Assembly: GCA_033182465.1 (NCBI GenBank)
Contig: CP137321.1
Location: 2,480,001 to 2,544,000 of the forward strand
Origin: Sanghuangporus weigelae
Taxonomy: Eukaryota > Basidiomycota > Agaricomycetes > Hymenochaetales > Hymenochaetaceae
Length of the DNA stretch: 64,000 nt
Reading direction: 5' to 3'
Both the position numbers and the translations under genes were made by a program. Below the pieces are notes generated by a model that was given only the letters and a program-made list of their open reading frames with translations, had not been told where the DNA came from and made no database searches. Below are positions 60,686-64,000 of this stretch, one piece after another (within the stretch, counting starts at the first letter, position 1; every line of letters starts with the position of its first letter).

Positions 60686-61420
60686 GACAAGTGCGAAGGT
60701 TGGAGTCAACGATGAACACGAAGGGAAAAGAAAGAAATCTTGTCGCTCAAGTACTATTTAGCGGTTAGACCAGTACTAGTGAGCTCGCAAGGAAGGCTGA
60801 AGCGACATCAGACTTCCTATTGGAACACTCCGATTTAGCGCATCACCATGTAAAACATCGCGAAATACAGAATGAATCGATGATCCTGCAAAGGACAAGT
60901 AAACGATCGCGGGAACTGCTCAACCTATCACTTGAGAACTAGACTTAAATTCTGTAAGTCGAATCTTGCCACTGTATATCGTCTCCAATTTGGTACATGG
61001 ACCGAGAATATCTGAAGACAAAAGGGAGGCTCGTAATTCGAGCGCCGACGATAGTCCAGATTTCGGATCAACAGGCGCCCACAGACGCAAATAGTGAAAG
61101 CTGACTTACCAATACCAATACCAATAGAAATTCGGCATTCACATTCTCCCTGTGGAAGTTAAGATGCCAAGATTCGTAAGAGGAAATTAGGCTGAAGTGG
61201 AACTGGTACATAACAATCATTGTCAATGTTGGAACCATGAAAGGACAAGAACAGCATAAATTGAGCATCTTGACCAATGTATTGTCAGTGTCACTAAGCT
61301 ACGAAAGAATCGCATCGGTATTGTATTTTGAACATTGGAAACTCATCCTGGGTTCTGCTCTCATTTTAGACGGAAGTGCATTAAAGCAATAACTAGAATG
61401 TACAGAAGTGAGTACGAGCG
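60686..61420. other. Intergenic region, nothing recognised
   Basis: About 735 bp between two minus-strand genes. It contains a short ACCAAT repeat near 61109-61125 and no convincing coding or RNA feature. Confidence 0.4.
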
Positions 61421-62560
61421 CTAGTCTTTCTCTGCATATGCCAAGAGGTGCTGCTCGACCTCCGCCTGTTCCATGACTCTCCATTTGCCTCTCGATTCTT
61501 CTGGCTCCTCTTCCGAACTCGATACGATACCGATCTCTATTTCTCCCGCCTTGAAATCCTGAGAGTAAACGGTCGCAATTGCTTCAATTGCCATCTATGC
61601 GGGTCCAGGCAAAGAAACATGAAAAAATATGCACGGAATGAAGGATAGCTGACCCACCTCTATAGTTTCTGCTCGGCTCAAGGTCTTTCCTGCAGCGATG
61701 GGATCGTCTGCGCCACCTCCGTTATTCAGCTTCTTCCACTTCTTCTCGAGGTGATTCATTGCCTCTTGTTGCTTTTGTCCTGCGGCAGTCGCGTGAAAGC
61801 CGACGTAGTATCCTGCAGGGTCGAGCTTAAAGCATTGGGGACCAAAATCATCGTCGATTCCGATGAGAATCATAGCTGAATACAGAATATATATTAGGTC
61901 AACAATGTCAAAAGTCTCAAATTCAACGAACCAAGTCCAAGCGGCCGCATAGCCGCCCGTTGTGTATAGACCTGGTTGATGTTAGCCAGTCGGCGAGCGA
62001 GTGCTTCTGGGCTGATCTCATAGCCAAATTTATAGCGAAACTCTGCTGCCTCCGCACGAGCGCGTGTTACTTGTGCTCGACCGTCCGCTATCCAATGACA
62101 GCGCGTAAGTCCGAGATTATAGCACTGAACTATGAAAGCTTACCAATTCTCCCCGTTATGACGCATCCTATGGTAGGCGTAATGGAGAAAAGGTGTGTGA
62201 TTGTTGAAGGGTCAAGTAACTTGTCCTACAAAGCATAGAGTCAGCTATTTTGTCGGCGAGCGAGTATACTAGATGTACATACTGGTACTTTCTTCTGTGT
62301 CAAGACAACACTCGTGTCTTTTCCTCGAATTGCAATAGATGTCTGGCCAGAGCCAGAGATGGCCTTGAAAGCATATTCTAGATTGCACAAAGCTCCATAT
62401 CATTTCTTCACATCAGTGCCCATACCGCGAAGAATACATACCGACTTGGTATAGACGACCTTCAGGCGAGAAGACAGTAAGGTATCTACCAGATTAACGT
62501 CAGACATATAGATCGCATCAAGTATGGAAAACCAAACCTATCGTATGATGTACGCGACAT
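61421..62560 (-). CDS. SCL1: 20S proteasome subunit alpha type 6 (Scl1)
   Basis: Seven short exons give [20 protein letters not shown] and QVEYAFKAI, the alpha-subunit N-terminal signature that gates the 20S core. [80 protein letters not shown] and an end LLAYAEKD follow. The pieces QKKVPDKL and ATAAGQKQ with the RPLG block identify alpha 6 (PSMA6; yeast Scl1, ring position alpha 1). The length, about 260 residues, is normal. The first exon is only 23 nt. It is divergent from RPC1 across 265 bp. Confidence 0.96.
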
Positions 62561-62825
62561 ATTGGTGGGAGGTAGACGGGAACGCGACGCGCATCCTCGA
62601 GAGTCGGACTCGGGGACGCGCAAGTGGTATGCACGTGATCATTACCTAATAAGAGGTCGCAGATCAGATCTACGCAGACTGGCGATCGACACGGAAGGAA
62701 ACTGACTGGACCGGACCGTGACTTGCATATCTTCAAGTTTCTTCATCTCATCTTATACCCTCACTTCTTACTAGTCTATTTCTTCAAGTGGCCGTGTGCT
62801 GCATAATTAGGCGAAATCAGTGGCG
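62561..62825. promoter_or_regulatory. Bidirectional promoter of SCL1 and RPC1
   Basis: A 265-bp gap between two divergent housekeeping genes. It is GC-rich near SCL1, with several ACGCG/CGCGT half-sites but no complete ACGCGT, and pyrimidine-rich near RPC1. Confidence 0.5.
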
Positions 62826-64000
62826 ATGAAGGACTCAGTCCTACATCATGCACCTAAAGTCATGTAAGGACATTTTTTTGCGTCAGTCATTTATGATTCC
62901 TAGTCATGCTCAATTCTGCGATAGTAAGCAGATTCAATTCAGTCTGCTTAATGCTCAGGATATCGTCAAGCTTTCCGAATTTCAAGTTACACATCGCGAT
63001 CTCTACACGCCTGTAGACAGGGTGCCCGTGAAAAATGGTGTCCTGGACCGACGATTGGTGCGTGCGCGTGTGCATTGTCCATGCTGCTCGTTCGTTCTAA
63101 CCACTATCCTGAAGGGAACGACAGAAAAGAGTGCATTTTGTGAGACCTGCGGACTCTCTTCTGCAGACTGTGTTGGACATTATGCCTATATCAAACTCGC
63201 CTTACCGGTTTTTCACGTGGGATACTTGAAGCATATTTTGACAGTCCTTCAGTGTATATGCAAGGTGAGTGACCTCGTTTTGTTTATCCAGTAATTTCTG
63301 ACGAATTGTCAGACTTGCGCGCGTGTACTTCTTGACGAGCCTGAGCGACGAACGTCTCTTAAGCGCTTTCGACGACCACATTTGGAGAATATCCAACGTA
63401 TGTCGCTGGTTAAAGCTGTGAATGCGGCTGCGAGGAAAGTCGTATACTGTCCATATTGTGCATCGATAAACGGTACCGTGAAGAAAGTTGGAGCGATAAA
63501 GATTGTCCATGACAAATTTCGTGCTAAGAAGACCGCCGATGAACTCGAGCGTTTCAAGATGTCGTTTGCAAAGGCTGTTGAGGCGCAGAAGGAAATCGGT
63601 CTATATATTAACAAGGCAGTGCAAGAAGACTTGAATCCCTTGAAGGTTCTTGATTTGTTTAGGAGGATTTCTGACGAGGTGGGTATCATCTTCTATATCG
63701 GTAATTGCTTTTGCTGATATTTTTGAAGGACTGCGAACTCCTGGGTCTGAATCCGGAACATGGTCGACCAGAAGAATACATCTGGCAATACATATCCGTC
63801 CCTCCAGTTTGTATCCGACCATCTGTAGCTCAAGACGGCGCATCAAACGAAGATGACTTGACTGTGAAGCTCACCGAGATTGTCTTCACCAGTGCGCTTA
63901 TTAAGCAGGGGCTAGCAAAAGGAGCACCGACGCAGCAATTCATGGAACAATGGGATTTCCTTCAAGTTAGCGTGGCAATATACATTAACTCCGAAACTCC
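62826..64000 (+). CDS. RPC1: RNA polymerase III largest subunit Rpc1 (5' part)
   Basis: The gene runs off the right edge. The spliced N-terminus reads MKDSVLHHAPKVIKQIQFSL, DIVKLSEFQVTHRDLYTPVD, KNGVLDRRLGTTEKSAFCET, CGLSSADCVGHYAYIKLALP and VLQCICKTCARVLLDEPERR. The CxxC...CxGH and later Cys residues form the zinc-binding clamp head. ARKVVYCPYCASINGTVKKV and HGRPEEYIWQYISVPPVCIR follow, the usual Rpc1 order (about 27% of the protein is visible). It transcribes tRNA, 5S and U6 genes in the nucleus. The intron before GTTEKSAF (63058-63114) is 57 nt and open in frame, but its removal restores the conserved LDRRLG(T) junction. Confidence 0.95.

Noticed and set aside
62641-62760. Search for a proteasome control element (GGTGGCAAA) upstream of SCL1
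   Set aside because: No match was seen on either strand; basidiomycetes may not use this yeast element.

Overview
The window looks like a gene-dense piece of an Agaricomycete (mushroom-type basidiomycete) nuclear genome. Nearly every gene is cut by many introns of about 45-65 nt with GT-AG (sometimes GC-AG) ends. The gene set is eukaryotic and fungal: an APSES/ankyrin MBF factor, a cytochrome b5-acyl-CoA dehydrogenase fusion, BTB and F-box proteins, Spt4, eIF5B, proteasome alpha 6 and RNA polymerase III. The species cannot be named from this. All calls come from reading the sequence by eye; splice sites were chosen so that conserved protein motifs join in frame. No virus-like element was recognised.

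Layout. 0-3.4 kb: the 5' exon of a probable delta-9 desaturase, divergent from a cyclopropane-fatty-acid synthase. 6.3-8.8 kb: an Mbs1-type MBF subunit with MluI cell-cycle boxes (ACGCGT) in its own promoter. 9.4-18.3 kb: a b5-acyl-CoA dehydrogenase, an equilibrative nucleoside transporter, an SDR and a diacylglycerol lipase. 18.5-20.6 kb: SPT4 and the mitochondrial glycine carrier HEM25. 21-28 kb: a decayed copy of a lineage-specific family, a fucosyltransferase-like protein, ARL2, a BTB protein and a 501-bp Tourist-like MITE. 28.6-34.6 kb: a mitochondrial short/branched-chain acyl-CoA dehydrogenase, a CpG-depleted second copy of the family, and ICP55. 34.8-37.3 kb: an APC-family permease whose long first intron carries a TPP riboswitch. 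38-44.2 kb: three tandem AKR7-type aldo-keto reductases. 44.5-55.4 kb: eIF5B, an unknown disordered protein, an F-box protein and dUTPase. 55.7-60.7 kb: a disordered SQ-rich protein sharing an MCB-rich promoter with dUTPase, then a third family copy with a duplicated tail. 61.4-64 kb: proteasome alpha 6 and the start of RNA polymerase III subunit RPC1.

How the genes connect. The clearest regulatory point is the TPP aptamer in the permease gene, which suggests that the permease is a thiamine (vitamin B1) transporter of the Thi9 type under splicing control. A second theme is MBF: the window holds a likely MBF DNA-binding subunit, a classic MBF target (dUTPase) with four ACGCGT sites, and an unknown protein divergent from it that shares those sites. 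A third is lipid chemistry at the left end, where a desaturase and a cyclopropane synthase sit head to head.
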